Below the pieces are notes generated by a model. The model was not told the origin of the DNA and ran no database searches. It saw only the letters and a program-made list of their open reading frames with translations. The translations under genes were made by a program, and so were the position numbers. 64,000 nucleotides of DNA from Bacteroidota bacterium (lineage in GTDB: Bacteria; Bacteroidota; Bacteroidia; Palsa-965), in contig JADBYT010000002.1 of assembly GCA_020402865.1 (NCBI GenBank), forward strand, positions 248,001 through 312,000, in the 5' to 3' direction. Positions 46,707 through 54,695 of the stretch are shown piece after piece; position 1 is the first letter of the stretch; the number at the start of each line of letters is the position of its first letter.

Positions 46707-46916
46707 ATGAAATTATTATTCACCTTACTATTTCTGATTTTCTTTGCCTGTGCAATTGGTATCATATCGATTTCTGTGTACACCATAGACAGCCCATCTA
46801 ATGTATCATCATCGCAGGCACAGGTGCTGGGAAACATAGCACTAAGTCTTGGCCTGATTGCCTCACTTTCCTTAGCTGGAATGATTTATGTGTTTTTCAG
46901 AGCAGCGAAATTATAG
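46707..46916 (+). CDS. small two-helix membrane protein A
   Basis: 69 residues. Two hydrophobic helices (about 3-25 and 42-65) flank a short polar loop (YTIDSPSNVSSSQAQ). It starts ten bp after the DUF4249 gene, so co-transcription is plausible. Its layout is like that of the next gene (helix - Y.ID.P - helix - basic end), suggesting a tandem pair. Function unknown. Confidence 0.6.
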   Translation: MKLLFTLLFLIFFACAIGIISISVYTIDSPSNVSSSQAQVLGNIALSLGLIASLSLAGMIYVFFRAAKL

Positions 46917-46946
46917 ATAGATTGTCGCAATAAAAAAACTAAATAG

Positions 46947-47144
46947 ATGAATCGTTTTATAGGAATCCTTGCCCTGATATTTTTAGTCTGTAAATTTTTC
47001 ATCCTGATTTTGTTTGCACAGTATATTGATAAACCAGGCCTAAGTACCGATGTAGTTTCAGCAACAATTCATTCAATAGGATTGCTTGGATGCACTATTG
47101 TGGCTTGCATTACCTATATTCTTGTAAAGTACAAGGATAAATAG
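46947..47144 (+). CDS. small two-helix membrane protein B
   Basis: 65 residues with helices at about 3-24 and 40-60, polar loop QYIDKPGLSTDVV and a basic tail (VKYKDK). It lies 30 bp after the similar 69-residue protein and shares its architecture. Its stop is immediately adjacent to the end of the convergent dioxygenase gene. Function unknown. Confidence 0.6.
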   Translation: MNRFIGILALIFLVCKFFILILFAQYIDKPGLSTDVVSATIHSIGLLGCTIVACITYILVKYKDK

Positions 47145-47855
47145 TTACAGACTAACGGCCTCCGACCATTGCAGCGGCTGTGGTAAATTATCGCTGCAAA
47201 ATTCGAGGTGAATGACGCGGCGCTGTCGTCCCTAGCTGCGGGCTGATGAATGCAGCAGCAACGGATGCATAAGCATAACGCCACCCTTGGGTACATTGCA
47301 GCAAACGGCATTGCGGTAAAAGTCATTGCCGGTTTGTTCGGGCCTGTATTCCCCATTCAGGTGTGAGCCGGGAATTACTTTCAATGCTCCGTTTTCTGCA
47401 TCGCAGTCGTCAAGATGAATGCGAATAGTAAGAATGCGACTGAGTAAAGATGCCGGAGCTTTTGCGGTGATCTGTCCTTCCTTTTCGGCCCAGCCGGTAA
47501 AGCCGGGTGTTTCGTGCCGCTCGGTCAAATTCACCGTTAAGTCCTGATGCCAGGGTACAATCCAGTTTGCACCGTCAGGCTTATTGAAGTAAATGGAACG
47601 AATAACTTTTACATCGTCTTTAAAGTAATCTTGTGCCAGTGATGCAATGCCCGCTTCAATAAGTACGGGCTTTAGTGCAGGAACTGTATGTAGTAATTTG
47701 CGAATTGCAAATACTTGCTGCACGCCGCGAACGGATGAATTGTAAACTGGTTGGCAAGGAATACAGGCCGCCAGTGCATTGGTGAGCGGTTCGCTTACGC
47801 ACGGGTTGATAATAGCAAAACCGGCGTTTTTAAATGCACTGAAATGTGTTTGCAT
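47145..47855 (-). pseudogene. PhyH-type dioxygenase gene interrupted by in-frame TAG
   Basis: From ATG 47855 the reading frame gives 207 residues with the Fe(II) motif PWHQDLTVNL (HxD), LDDCDAENGALKVIPGSH and the distal His in MHPLLLHSSARS. Then TAG (47234-47232) stops translation. The same frame continues 28 codons with clear family sequence (RRVIHLEFCSDNLPQPLQW) to TAA at 47147-47145. The protein would lose its last strand beyond the 2-oxoglutarate-binding Arg. Options are a recent nonsense mutation, read-through, or a sequencing error. It is the last gene of the oxidase assembly run. Confidence 0.8.
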
Positions 47856-47858
47856 GGA

Positions 47859-48119
47859 TTATGCCCACATGCTGCGGAGTTCTTTCAGAAAAGCCAGAAT
47901 GCGCTTGCGGAAAAAGATAAAGAGTAGCACATACGGCACCGCCATGAGATACAGAATCCCGTTATTGAGACCTCCGGCCACATTATTGCCATTGCCATCG
48001 GTTCCGGTTTCGGCTGCGGCTTTGCAGGCCGAGCAACCCTGTGCATACATTTCGGTATCGGCAAACAGCATCGCGCACAACACCAACACAACTACTACAA
48101 GCGGCTTACTGATTTTCAT
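47859..48119 (-). CDS. small membrane protein of the oxidase operon
   Basis: 86 residues: a signal-like helix (MKISKPLVVVVLVLCAMLFA), an exported loop with a CSAC motif and a Gly/Asn-rich stretch, a second helix (ILYLMAVPYVLLFIFF) and a basic cytoplasmic tail (RKRILAFLKELRS). The CSAC pair could bind a metal or form a disulfide, but this is speculation. Similar small proteins accompany SCO1/DUF420 genes in Bacteroidota. Function not established. Confidence 0.65.
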   Translation of the reverse strand: MKISKPLVVVVLVLCAMLFADTEMYAQGCSACKAAAETGTDGNGNNVAGGLNNGILYLMAVPYVLLFIFFRKRILAFLKELRSMWA

Positions 48120-48149
48120 GGCTTTTGTTTTGAGTTACAAATTTACGGC

Positions 48150-48737
48150 TTAAGCGTAATATGGCGAAATCATCAGATAAACAACAACTCCGCTCACACT
48201 CACAAAAAACCAGATGGGCCAGGTAATGCGTGCCAGTTTTTTATGACGCGGATATTCAGCCACCATTGCACGGTATGCGGTAAAAAGGATGAACGGCAGA
48301 ATAATGGCAGCCAGAAAAATATGCAGCATAAGCAAAATGAAGTAAAATATGCGAATGCCCCCGGCAGCCAGCTTTTCATCATCGCTCAGCATACCATCAT
48401 GGTCAATGTCGCCATAGCGTGTATCGCCGCTGAGTAAGTGGTGTGCAATGTAGGAAACCAAAAAAAGTATGGAAAGCACCATGGCGGCCATCATTGTTTT
48501 TTTGTGCAGCACGTATTTCCCTTTCATAACCGCCCACAATGCAAATAGCAGCAAAATTGCTACAAGCGTGTTGATTGCTGCATTGATGCGTGCAAAAATG
48601 TGTACATCAAAACCCAGGTCAATCTCCAGCTTGATGCGGCTGAGACTGGTAACTACGGCAAATACTACAAAAGAAAAAATGCCAATCAGCCACCAGGCTT
48701 TTTTATCGTTTTTGGTAATGGAAGGTTGTGGTAACAT
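48150..48737 (-). CDS. DUF420 membrane protein (CtaM-like)
   Basis: 195 residues, about five membrane helices. The DUF420 features are visible: the polar pair region HIFARINAAINTLVAI, YVLHKKTMMAAMVLS, YIAHHLLSGDTRYGDI, and a later LMLHIFLAAIILPFI. In Bacillus-type bacteria the DUF420 member CtaM is needed for haem-copper oxidase maturation. The location between SCO1 (6 bp upstream) and a small membrane protein gene supports oxidase assembly. Confidence 0.85.
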   Translation of the reverse strand: MLPQPSITKNDKKAWWLIGIFSFVVFAVVTSLSRIKLEIDLGFDVHIFARINAAINTLVAILLLFALWAVMKGKYVLHKKTMMAAMVLSILFLVSYIAHHLLSGDTRYGDIDHDGMLSDDEKLAAGGIRIFYFILLMLHIFLAAIILPFILFTAYRAMVAEYPRHKKLARITWPIWFFVSVSGVVVYLMISPYYA

Positions 48738-48743
48738 GGTGCT

Positions 48744-49424
48744 TTACTTTTCTTCGAGCAATAATTTTATGTCTTGAATCAGGCTGTCAACCGCCAGTGA
48801 ATCGGTGCCGTTGTAATAGCCTCTGATGATGAGATTCCTGTCAACCAGCACAATCTGTTCGCTGTGAATGAAGTCTTCCTGGCCACCGTCGCCGGGCACC
48901 ACATCGGGCAAAATGAAGCCGTTGCGGATTTGTCCGTACAAGGCTTTTTTCTCGCCGGTGAGGAATGTCCATTTCTTTTCATCAGCACCATAGCGGGCGG
49001 CGTAAGCTTTCAACGCAACCGGGTTGTCTGTTTCCGGATCTACCGTATATGAAACAAGTTTGAGATCGGGATTGTTTTTGTAGGCGTCGTGAATTCGGCT
49101 CATTCCATTGGAAACAATGGGGCAGATGCCTTCGCAGGTGGAAAAGAAAAAGCTGTTTACACTCACTTTCCCGCGCTCTTCCTCGTGTGAGTATGTGTGT
49201 CCGTCCTGCGCGGTAAATTTTTCGAGCGGAATGGTATGATACTTTACTACAGTATCGCTGCCGGTAATGGTGGTGTCTTGCGGGAAGTATTTCATGAGCC
49301 GGGTTAAACCGGTATTTCTCATGTCCACTTCGCCGGCAATGATTGAATCGGCCGGAACAGGCTTTGGATTTCCGCTGCAGCCGAGCAGAAAAGCAGTTGT
49401 TAACGCGAGAAAAAAGTAATTCAT
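48744..49424 (-). CDS. SCO1/SenC copper chaperone
   Basis: 226 residues; lipoprotein signal MNYFFLALTTAFLLGCSG. Thioredoxin-like fold with the copper-binding FFFSTCEGICPIVSNGM (CxxxC) and the partner His in DFIHSEQIVLVDR. SCO proteins deliver copper to the CuA site of cytochrome c oxidase subunit II at the membrane's outer face. Its ATG overlaps the stop of the cysteine-free paralogue by one base, so the two are translationally coupled. Confidence 0.93.
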   Translation of the reverse strand: MNYFFLALTTAFLLGCSGNPKPVPADSIIAGEVDMRNTGLTRLMKYFPQDTTITGSDTVVKYHTIPLEKFTAQDGHTYSHEEERGKVSVNSFFFSTCEGICPIVSNGMSRIHDAYKNNPDLKLVSYTVDPETDNPVALKAYAARYGADEKKWTFLTGEKKALYGQIRNGFILPDVVPGDGGQEDFIHSEQIVLVDRNLIIRGYYNGTDSLAVDSLIQDIKLLLEEK

Positions 49425-50116
49425 TATTTACGGCGTTGCTCAATGACTTGCCCTTCAAGCGTTTCAAGGGCTTCGTCGTGAAAGGTAACATGGCTGATGT
49501 CTTCGCGCAGGCGTTTCAGTTCGGCGGCATTGCGCATGTTGTAATAACCGCGTATTCGGCCCGAACGGTCAATCAGCACAAAGTCGCTTTTATTGAACCA
49601 CGGCTGTTTGGCAAGGCCGGGCGTTTCAATGAAGAAATGCTTGTCGCGCAGGGTATCGTATGTGGCTGGCAGCAATGCGCCAACCTGTACCGAATCCCAC
49701 TCAATGCTTTTTGCATTAATGGCAAAGTCGGCAGCAGCTTTGTGTCCAAGCGAATCGCCTTTTTCGAGAAACAGAAAACGGGCTGTGCCCCATTTGCCTT
49801 TATTCACTCTCAGATCCTGCACGAGGTGCAGAAAAAGTTTGCTCACCGAATCACGCTCTACAAATGCGGCAATGTACAGGCTCCCTCTCAGATCGTTTCC
49901 CGAAAACAAACGGCCCTCAGCATCTGTGAAGCTGAAGGCCGGAAGATGATAGTAGCTGGTGTCGGTTTTTGTACCGCCTGTTTTGGTTTTCACGAGAATA
50001 GGTGTTCTCGGTCCAAACACGGGTGCCGGCATTACTTTAGGCACTCCCAGCGAAAAAATCAAATAGATTGTAATGGGGAGAAAGAGAACTGCGGAAAGAA
50101 TCAGTCCTTTTTTCAT
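49424..50116 (-). CDS. cysteine-free SCO/thioredoxin-like membrane protein
   Basis: 230 residues with an N-terminal anchor (LILSAVLFLPITIYLIFSL). It keeps the SCO-like framework (LPAFSFTDAEGRLFSGNDL, then SDFVLIDRSGRIRGYYN) but has no cysteine anywhere, so it cannot bind copper through CxxxC or do thiol exchange. It lies between subunit IV (3 bp) and SCO1 (overlap). A structural or partner role for the active SCO is likely but unproven. Confidence 0.75.
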   Translation of the reverse strand: MKKGLILSAVLFLPITIYLIFSLGVPKVMPAPVFGPRTPILVKTKTGGTKTDTSYYHLPAFSFTDAEGRLFSGNDLRGSLYIAAFVERDSVSKLFLHLVQDLRVNKGKWGTARFLFLEKGDSLGHKAAADFAINAKSIEWDSVQVGALLPATYDTLRDKHFFIETPGLAKQPWFNKSDFVLIDRSGRIRGYYNMRNAAELKRLREDISHVTFHDEALETLEGQVIEQRRK

Positions 50117-50119
50117 TGG

Positions 50120-50545
50120 TTAATGTTTCTCGCCTCCTTCGTGTTTTGCCGGTGCTGCATGTTCGGTGGGTTGTGCACTGCCTCCGTCAAGACGATTGTC
50201 TTGCGAATAGGTGCCTTCGCCGGCCACAAGCATTACGATGAGATACAAAATGAAGAAAATGAAGGGAACAAGAATTACCCATTTCGTCCACTTTGCTTCT
50301 TCGCCCAAGTGCATAAACACCATTACAATGTAAGCTGCTTTTACCACGGTAAGGCCAATGAAAATGATTTTAAGCATCAGCGGTCCGAGTGCTTCCTGCG
50401 CATACAAACCAATCAATACTTCCACAATGGTTACTAGGAGCAGCAGCCAGAATACATTCCAGAGCTTACGACGCACTTTCTTACCTGCGGCATCATCATG
50501 ATGAGCCATCGTTTCGTAAGGTGCCTGATAATCGTTGAATTCCAT
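50120..50545 (-). CDS. cytochrome c oxidase subunit IV family protein
   Basis: 141 residues, three membrane helices (NVFWLLLLVTIVEVLIGLYA; IIFIGLTVVKAAYIVMVFMHL; WVILVPFIFFILYLIVML), with the KAAYIVMVFMHLGEE segment typical of bacterial subunit IV. The C-terminal tail is His/Glu-rich. It is an accessory subunit of the aa3-type oxidase. It follows the larger subunit III gene by 46 bp in the operon. Confidence 0.88.
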   Translation of the reverse strand: MEFNDYQAPYETMAHHDDAAGKKVRRKLWNVFWLLLLVTIVEVLIGLYAQEALGPLMLKIIFIGLTVVKAAYIVMVFMHLGEEAKWTKWVILVPFIFFILYLIVMLVAGEGTYSQDNRLDGGSAQPTEHAAPAKHEGGEKH

Positions 50546-50591
50546 ATCCGTTTTATTATGCGGTTATATCTTTATTCGATTGAGCATGTAA

Positions 50592-51413
50592 TTAGAGCAG
50601 GTAGAAGAAGGTGAATACGAATACCCACACCAAATCTACAAAGTGCCAGTACAAACCTACTTTTTCTACCATTTCATAATGACCGCGGCGGTGCATTACA
50701 CCCTGAAGCGCCATGATGAAAATTACAAGGTTAATCATCACACCGGAGAATACGTGGAAACCGTGGAAACCGGTAATGAAGAAGAAGAAGTCGGCAAACA
50801 GTGTATGACCGTATTCGTTGTGCTTGAGGTTAGCTCCGTAGAACTTTTCACCCTTAGCCATAATCTCGGCCGATTTTGCTTCTGTAAGAACGTTGCCGTG
50901 CAGTTTGAGCAGTTTGGTGTTTGGCTCGTGCGTGATATGATCAACCGGATACGTATAGATTTCCTGATTGTACAAAATGGCACCATGCTCTGAACCTTTA
51001 ATGAAGTTGTACCATTCCCATGCCTGCGAACCCACAAACATGAAGCCGCCTACGATAGTTGCAGCCATCCAGATAAGCACCTGGCGTTTGTTGTTGCGGT
51101 GGCCGGCTTCTACGGCAAGTACCATAGTTACCGAGCTCATGATAAGAATGAAGGTCATTAAACCTACATACATGAGCGGGAGGTGAACACCGTGGAGGAA
51201 CGGGAAGTGATGGAACACATCGCCGGGCACGGGCCACTCGCCAAAGAACTTGTAACGGTTAAAACCGTAGGCACAAAGGAAACCTGAGAAGGTGAGCGCA
51301 TCGGAGATAAGGAAAAACCACATGAAGAGTTTACCGTAGCTCGCGCGGAGGGGAGAAACCCCGCCTCCGTCCCAGTGTTGGTATTGTTTCAGATCAGCAG
51401 CAGCGCCTGCCAT
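50592..51413 (-). CDS. cytochrome c oxidase subunit III
   Basis: 273 residues, about six helices. KLFMWFFLISDALTFSGF is the subunit III start; ADFFFFITGFHGFHVFSGV and YWHFVDLVWVFVFTFFYLL are family signatures at the end. A polar insert of about 60 residues (145-205) is typical of this Bacteroidota form. It is a core subunit of the haem-copper oxidase in the inner membrane; subunits I and II are not in the window. Confidence 0.93.
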   Translation of the reverse strand: MAGAAADLKQYQHWDGGGVSPLRASYGKLFMWFFLISDALTFSGFLCAYGFNRYKFFGEWPVPGDVFHHFPFLHGVHLPLMYVGLMTFILIMSSVTMVLAVEAGHRNNKRQVLIWMAATIVGGFMFVGSQAWEWYNFIKGSEHGAILYNQEIYTYPVDHITHEPNTKLLKLHGNVLTEAKSAEIMAKGEKFYGANLKHNEYGHTLFADFFFFITGFHGFHVFSGVMINLVIFIMALQGVMHRRGHYEMVEKVGLYWHFVDLVWVFVFTFFYLL

Positions 51414-51456
51414 AGTGAATGTGGGTATTAGTGGTTGAAATTATGCGGTTGCAAGT

Positions 51457-52053
51457 TTACTTAAAAAATGTCAAAAACAGGAATAAATAGATCCACAAAC
51501 CGTCGAGGAAATGCCAGTAAGTGGAACAAAGTACTACTCCGTGTGTATTTGACGAGTTGTAAGCGCCCATTCCGCCTTTTATAGTGGTGATTATCAGTGC
51601 GATAATTCCGCCGGCAAGGTGAAGCAGGTGAAGTCCGGAGAAAAGATACAGAAACGAACCTGAAATCAGTGCAGGTTGTTTATCGGGCGAAACAAAGAAA
51701 ATTCCATTGTTGGTGAGCTCCTGCCAGCCCAGAAATTGGGTGTAACAAAAAGCCAGACCCAGCAAAAGGGTGGTTGACATGAGTGTAACTCCCAGTTGTT
51801 TTTTATTTTTTTTGAAGGCCCAGAGGGCAAAGTTTATGGTAAGGCTGCTGATGAGGATAACAGCTGTGCTCACTTTAAACACATCAGGCATAACCAGACT
51901 GTACCATTCACCGCCATCGCGGCGCACTACGTAGGCACTGGTGAGTCCTGCAAAAATCATTACAATGCTGAAAATACCCAGCGCAAGCAATCCGCGCTGG
52001 CCTTTCTGCTGGCGTTTTTGCTCTTCAGTTTTGAGTTCCATTGCACTTTCCAT
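51457..52053 (-). CDS. haem-copper oxidase subunit III, short form
   Basis: 198 residues, five helices. It contains GIFSIVMIFAGLTSAYVVRR, GSFLYLFSGLHLLHLAGG and the terminal TYWHFLDGLWIYLFLFL, all subunit III family motifs. It lies directly downstream of cyoE (11 bp) and upstream of the longer subunit III, a tandem of two subunit III genes commonly seen in Bacteroidota. Which role each plays is not known. Confidence 0.9.
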   Translation of the reverse strand: MESAMELKTEEQKRQQKGQRGLLALGIFSIVMIFAGLTSAYVVRRDGGEWYSLVMPDVFKVSTAVILISSLTINFALWAFKKNKKQLGVTLMSTTLLLGLAFCYTQFLGWQELTNNGIFFVSPDKQPALISGSFLYLFSGLHLLHLAGGIIALIITTIKGGMGAYNSSNTHGVVLCSTYWHFLDGLWIYLFLFLTFFK

Positions 52054-52064
52054 CCTGTTGTTTT

Positions 52065-52997
52065 TTAGCCAAAAAGCAGCGCCAGCTGAACCACCGGCAG
52101 GTATATAAATGAGCCGAACATTACACGTGCGGCATCTTTTGAGTCGAGTGTGCGGTAGAGCTTGAAGGCCTGAGCAGTAAATAATGCACCGGCGGCTACC
52201 GAAATAAGTACACCGATTACCCCCGTTGAAATAAGCTCGCCGCTATTGTACACCGGCAGAAGCAGGGGCATTACGCTCAGCGGCATCAGAAACAGGGTGT
52301 ACACCAGAATCTGAAACGCCGTGCTTTTGTCGCGTCCGCCGGCAGAGGGTAGCAAACGGAAACCGGCTTTACGGTAGTCTTCATCGGCCACCCAGGCAAT
52401 GGCCCAGAAATGCGGGAACTGCCATACAAACTGCACGGCAAAAAGAATAAGAGCCGTTACTCCGATACTTCCAAAGCCCGGATCAGCCGCCACCCAGCCC
52501 AGCATGGCCGGAATAGCGCCCGGAAATGCGCCCACAAACACCGCCACCGGCGAAACTCGTTTCATGGGGGTGTAAAGCGCCACATACAACACCAGTGATA
52601 GGGCTGAAAGCAAACCACTGAGCGGGTTGAGATAATACCAAAGCAGAAAAATACCTGCCACGCCTGTAATTCCGGCCACAACCATGCCCTCAGTTACCGA
52701 CATGCGGCCTGTGGGTATGGGACGGTTGGCGGTGCGTGTCATGAGCTTGTCGGTTTCGCGCTCGATAAGCTGGTTAAATCCGTTGGATGAGCCCGTTACC
52801 AGAAAACCGCCCAGAATGAGCATGGTAATTTCAAGCCAGTCGGCCGCGCGCGAAAATTCGCGTATGCCCATGAAGTAACCGATTACAGCCGAAAACACGA
52901 CCAGCGAAGCCAGCCGGAATTTCATAAATTGTGCGTAATCGCTGAATTTACTCACAGCGCGTGCCGGTTCGTCTATGCTTTGTGCCTTGGTTTGCAA
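52065..52997 (-). CDS. cyoE: protohaem IX farnesyltransferase
   Basis: 310 residues, about nine helices. The prenyltransferase motif NGFNQLIERETDKLMTRTAN with RPIPTGRM is present, then LYVALYTPMKRVSP, VGAFPGAIPAMLGW and the second Asp-rich stretch WVADEDYRKAGFRLLP. It converts haem B to haem O for the terminal oxidase (also named ctaB). It heads the minus-strand oxidase operon, with a -7 promoter box 24 bp upstream. Confidence 0.95.
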   Translation of the reverse strand: MQTKAQSIDEPARAVSKFSDYAQFMKFRLASLVVFSAVIGYFMGIREFSRAADWLEITMLILGGFLVTGSSNGFNQLIERETDKLMTRTANRPIPTGRMSVTEGMVVAGITGVAGIFLLWYYLNPLSGLLSALSLVLYVALYTPMKRVSPVAVFVGAFPGAIPAMLGWVAADPGFGSIGVTALILFAVQFVWQFPHFWAIAWVADEDYRKAGFRLLPSAGGRDKSTAFQILVYTLFLMPLSVMPLLLPVYNSGELISTGVIGVLISVAAGALFTAQAFKLYRTLDSKDAARVMFGSFIYLPVVQLALLFG

Positions 52998-53020
52998 TTT
53001 CGGTGGGCAGAAAAACTTTG

Positions 53021-53028
53021 CAAATGTA
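53021..53028 (-). promoter_or_regulatory. putative -7 box of the oxidase operon
   Basis: On the minus strand TACATTTG matches the TAnnTTTG consensus, with a predicted start about 16 nt before the cyoE ATG. I see no well-spaced TTTG -33 element. A small palindrome (TTTAGA...TCTAAA, about 53068-53082) lies further upstream and may be an operator or a terminator part. Confidence 0.5.
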
Positions 53029-53099
53029 GCAACTGCCTCGCCTCGTTGTGCCGCCCGGGGGCAGAATTTAGACCTCTTCTAAATTAAATCAGCTTAACC

Positions 53100-54695
53100 T
53101 CAGAAATCGCGGTACGAACGCCAGGGCGTTAGTTTTAGCCCGGCAAGCACCCAGGCGCTGTTAAATGACTGTCCGGCAGCTGTTTGGCGGCGAATGCCGG
53201 CGGTGAGCTCAACTACAATCGGGAAAGGCAGCTTCAGTTTCCAGCCGGCTTTAAATTCGGCGTGTATGAGGTTGGTGGCTAAGCCCTGACCAATAAAGTT
53301 GCCATACTCGCGGGGGCGGGGGAAGTAGGAAAGCAACGGATTGCCACCATAATTCAGGCCGGCAGTATCCTGCCCGAATTTGGCTACCATGAGTTTGCCG
53401 CTCAAATAGTACCGGCTCCGGTCGAACGCCAGAATGCCGATGGCTTCAGTAAAATTGGCGCCAAGAATATGCGCCAGCGGCATGCCGGCATGCGTGTAGC
53501 TTTGCTGCGGACTGCCATGCGCATAGGTGTAGGGGCGTACCATATTCAGCTCGCCCTGAAGTGTAAGACCCACTACACGAAACAGGTTGAATGATTTGTA
53601 GCCGAGCTGCAGACCCTGTTTATTGCCCCACCAGCCGTTTTGTGCACGTATTTCACGCAGCAGAAACTCGTCGAGAATAAGCTGTCCGTAAAAACGGTTG
53701 TTCTGGTTGATGCGCAGGCCAAAGCCAAAGCCCAGCATGGCATTGTCGCTGGAACCGAGGCTGTATTCGACCGGACGGTAAAACACTACAGGGTTAAGGT
53801 AGTTTACATCAAAGCCACGGAAGCGGTTGTTGTCGGTGCCTTGCCACACCACCGATTCAAATACCTGCAGGTTGAGCCATCGGGTGGCGTTGAAACTGAT
53901 GAGGTGAAAGGAAGCATAGGCTGTGCGCAGGTCGCGGCCGGTTGGGCCGCCGGGATGGCTGAGTGCGGTAAAAAGGCTTGTGTACTGCAGCTTCCATATT
54001 TTGGTTGATTGCTGCAGGTAAGGCATAGGGCCGCTTACATCCGACAGCCAGAGCGAGCGGTAGCCTTCGCCCCAGAAATGCTTGTCGCGCCCGGCCTGGA
54101 GGTTGAAAATGCGGTTGGGTTTCCAGCTCAGGTAGCCCGATACATGTTGCCAGCTGTACACGCCGTTTGAATCGGCAAAGGCAAAATCGCCCCAGCCGGG
54201 TATGCGTTGTGTGCGTACAATCTGGCTGTCCACGTAATCGGTAAAGCTGGCCATGCCGGTTGCTGCGCGCAGCTCGCCGCCAATTTTCTTTTTTACATCA
54301 AAACTCAGCTGAAAACCCAGCGCCGATTCATAAATGGTTTCGCCAGCGCCGGCATCCACCCCGGCCTGCATCTGGTAAAGCGGACGCACCAGCATGGCCG
54401 ATTTCCCGCCGGCCAGAAAGCCTTCGCTGCGTGAATAGTAGTTGGCAAACGTTTGCCGCTGTGCGCGTGCATATCGTGCATCGGGCAAAAGAGGGAATTT
54501 TAAACTATCATAAAGCCCGCCGGGCAGGCTGCGCACTGCGCTGTGCGCGTGGACAATGTTATTGATGTAGTCAGCACTTTCGGGATAATCTCTGGCCGAG
54601 AGGCCATAGTTAAGTTGTGCATGCAGCAACTGCAGCGAGATAATCGCAGCGATAAATGTAAAAAGAAGGATTCGGGGAGTAGAGCGTTTTATCAT
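53100..54695 (-). CDS. RemB/Wzi-like outer membrane barrel protein (1)
   Basis: 531 residues, signal ILLFTFIAAIISLQLLHAQ. Motifs RIFNLQAGRDKHFWGEGYRS and SLWLSDVSGPMPYLQ are typical of the capsule-assembly Wzi / gliding protein RemB family, followed by barrel strands. In Flavobacterium RemB contributes to gliding, while Wzi anchors capsule. Its start overlaps the stop of the sugar-phosphate transferase gene by one base, so a link to surface polysaccharide is likely. A paralogue lies at 56043-57740. Confidence 0.78.
   Translation of the reverse strand: MIKRSTPRILLFTFIAAIISLQLLHAQLNYGLSARDYPESADYINNIVHAHSAVRSLPGGLYDSLKFPLLPDARYARAQRQTFANYYSRSEGFLAGGKSAMLVRPLYQMQAGVDAGAGETIYESALGFQLSFDVKKKIGGELRAATGMASFTDYVDSQIVRTQRIPGWGDFAFADSNGVYSWQHVSGYLSWKPNRIFNLQAGRDKHFWGEGYRSLWLSDVSGPMPYLQQSTKIWKLQYTSLFTALSHPGGPTGRDLRTAYASFHLISFNATRWLNLQVFESVVWQGTDNNRFRGFDVNYLNPVVFYRPVEYSLGSSDNAMLGFGFGLRINQNNRFYGQLILDEFLLREIRAQNGWWGNKQGLQLGYKSFNLFRVVGLTLQGELNMVRPYTYAHGSPQQSYTHAGMPLAHILGANFTEAIGILAFDRSRYYLSGKLMVAKFGQDTAGLNYGGNPLLSYFPRPREYGNFIGQGLATNLIHAEFKAGWKLKLPFPIVVELTAGIRRQTAAGQSFNSAWVLAGLKLTPWRSYRDF

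Noticed and set aside
47232-47234. TAG as a recoded sense codon genome-wide
   Set aside because: sprA, the glycosidase gene and the SBBP-repeat gene in this window end in TAG at their expected ends.
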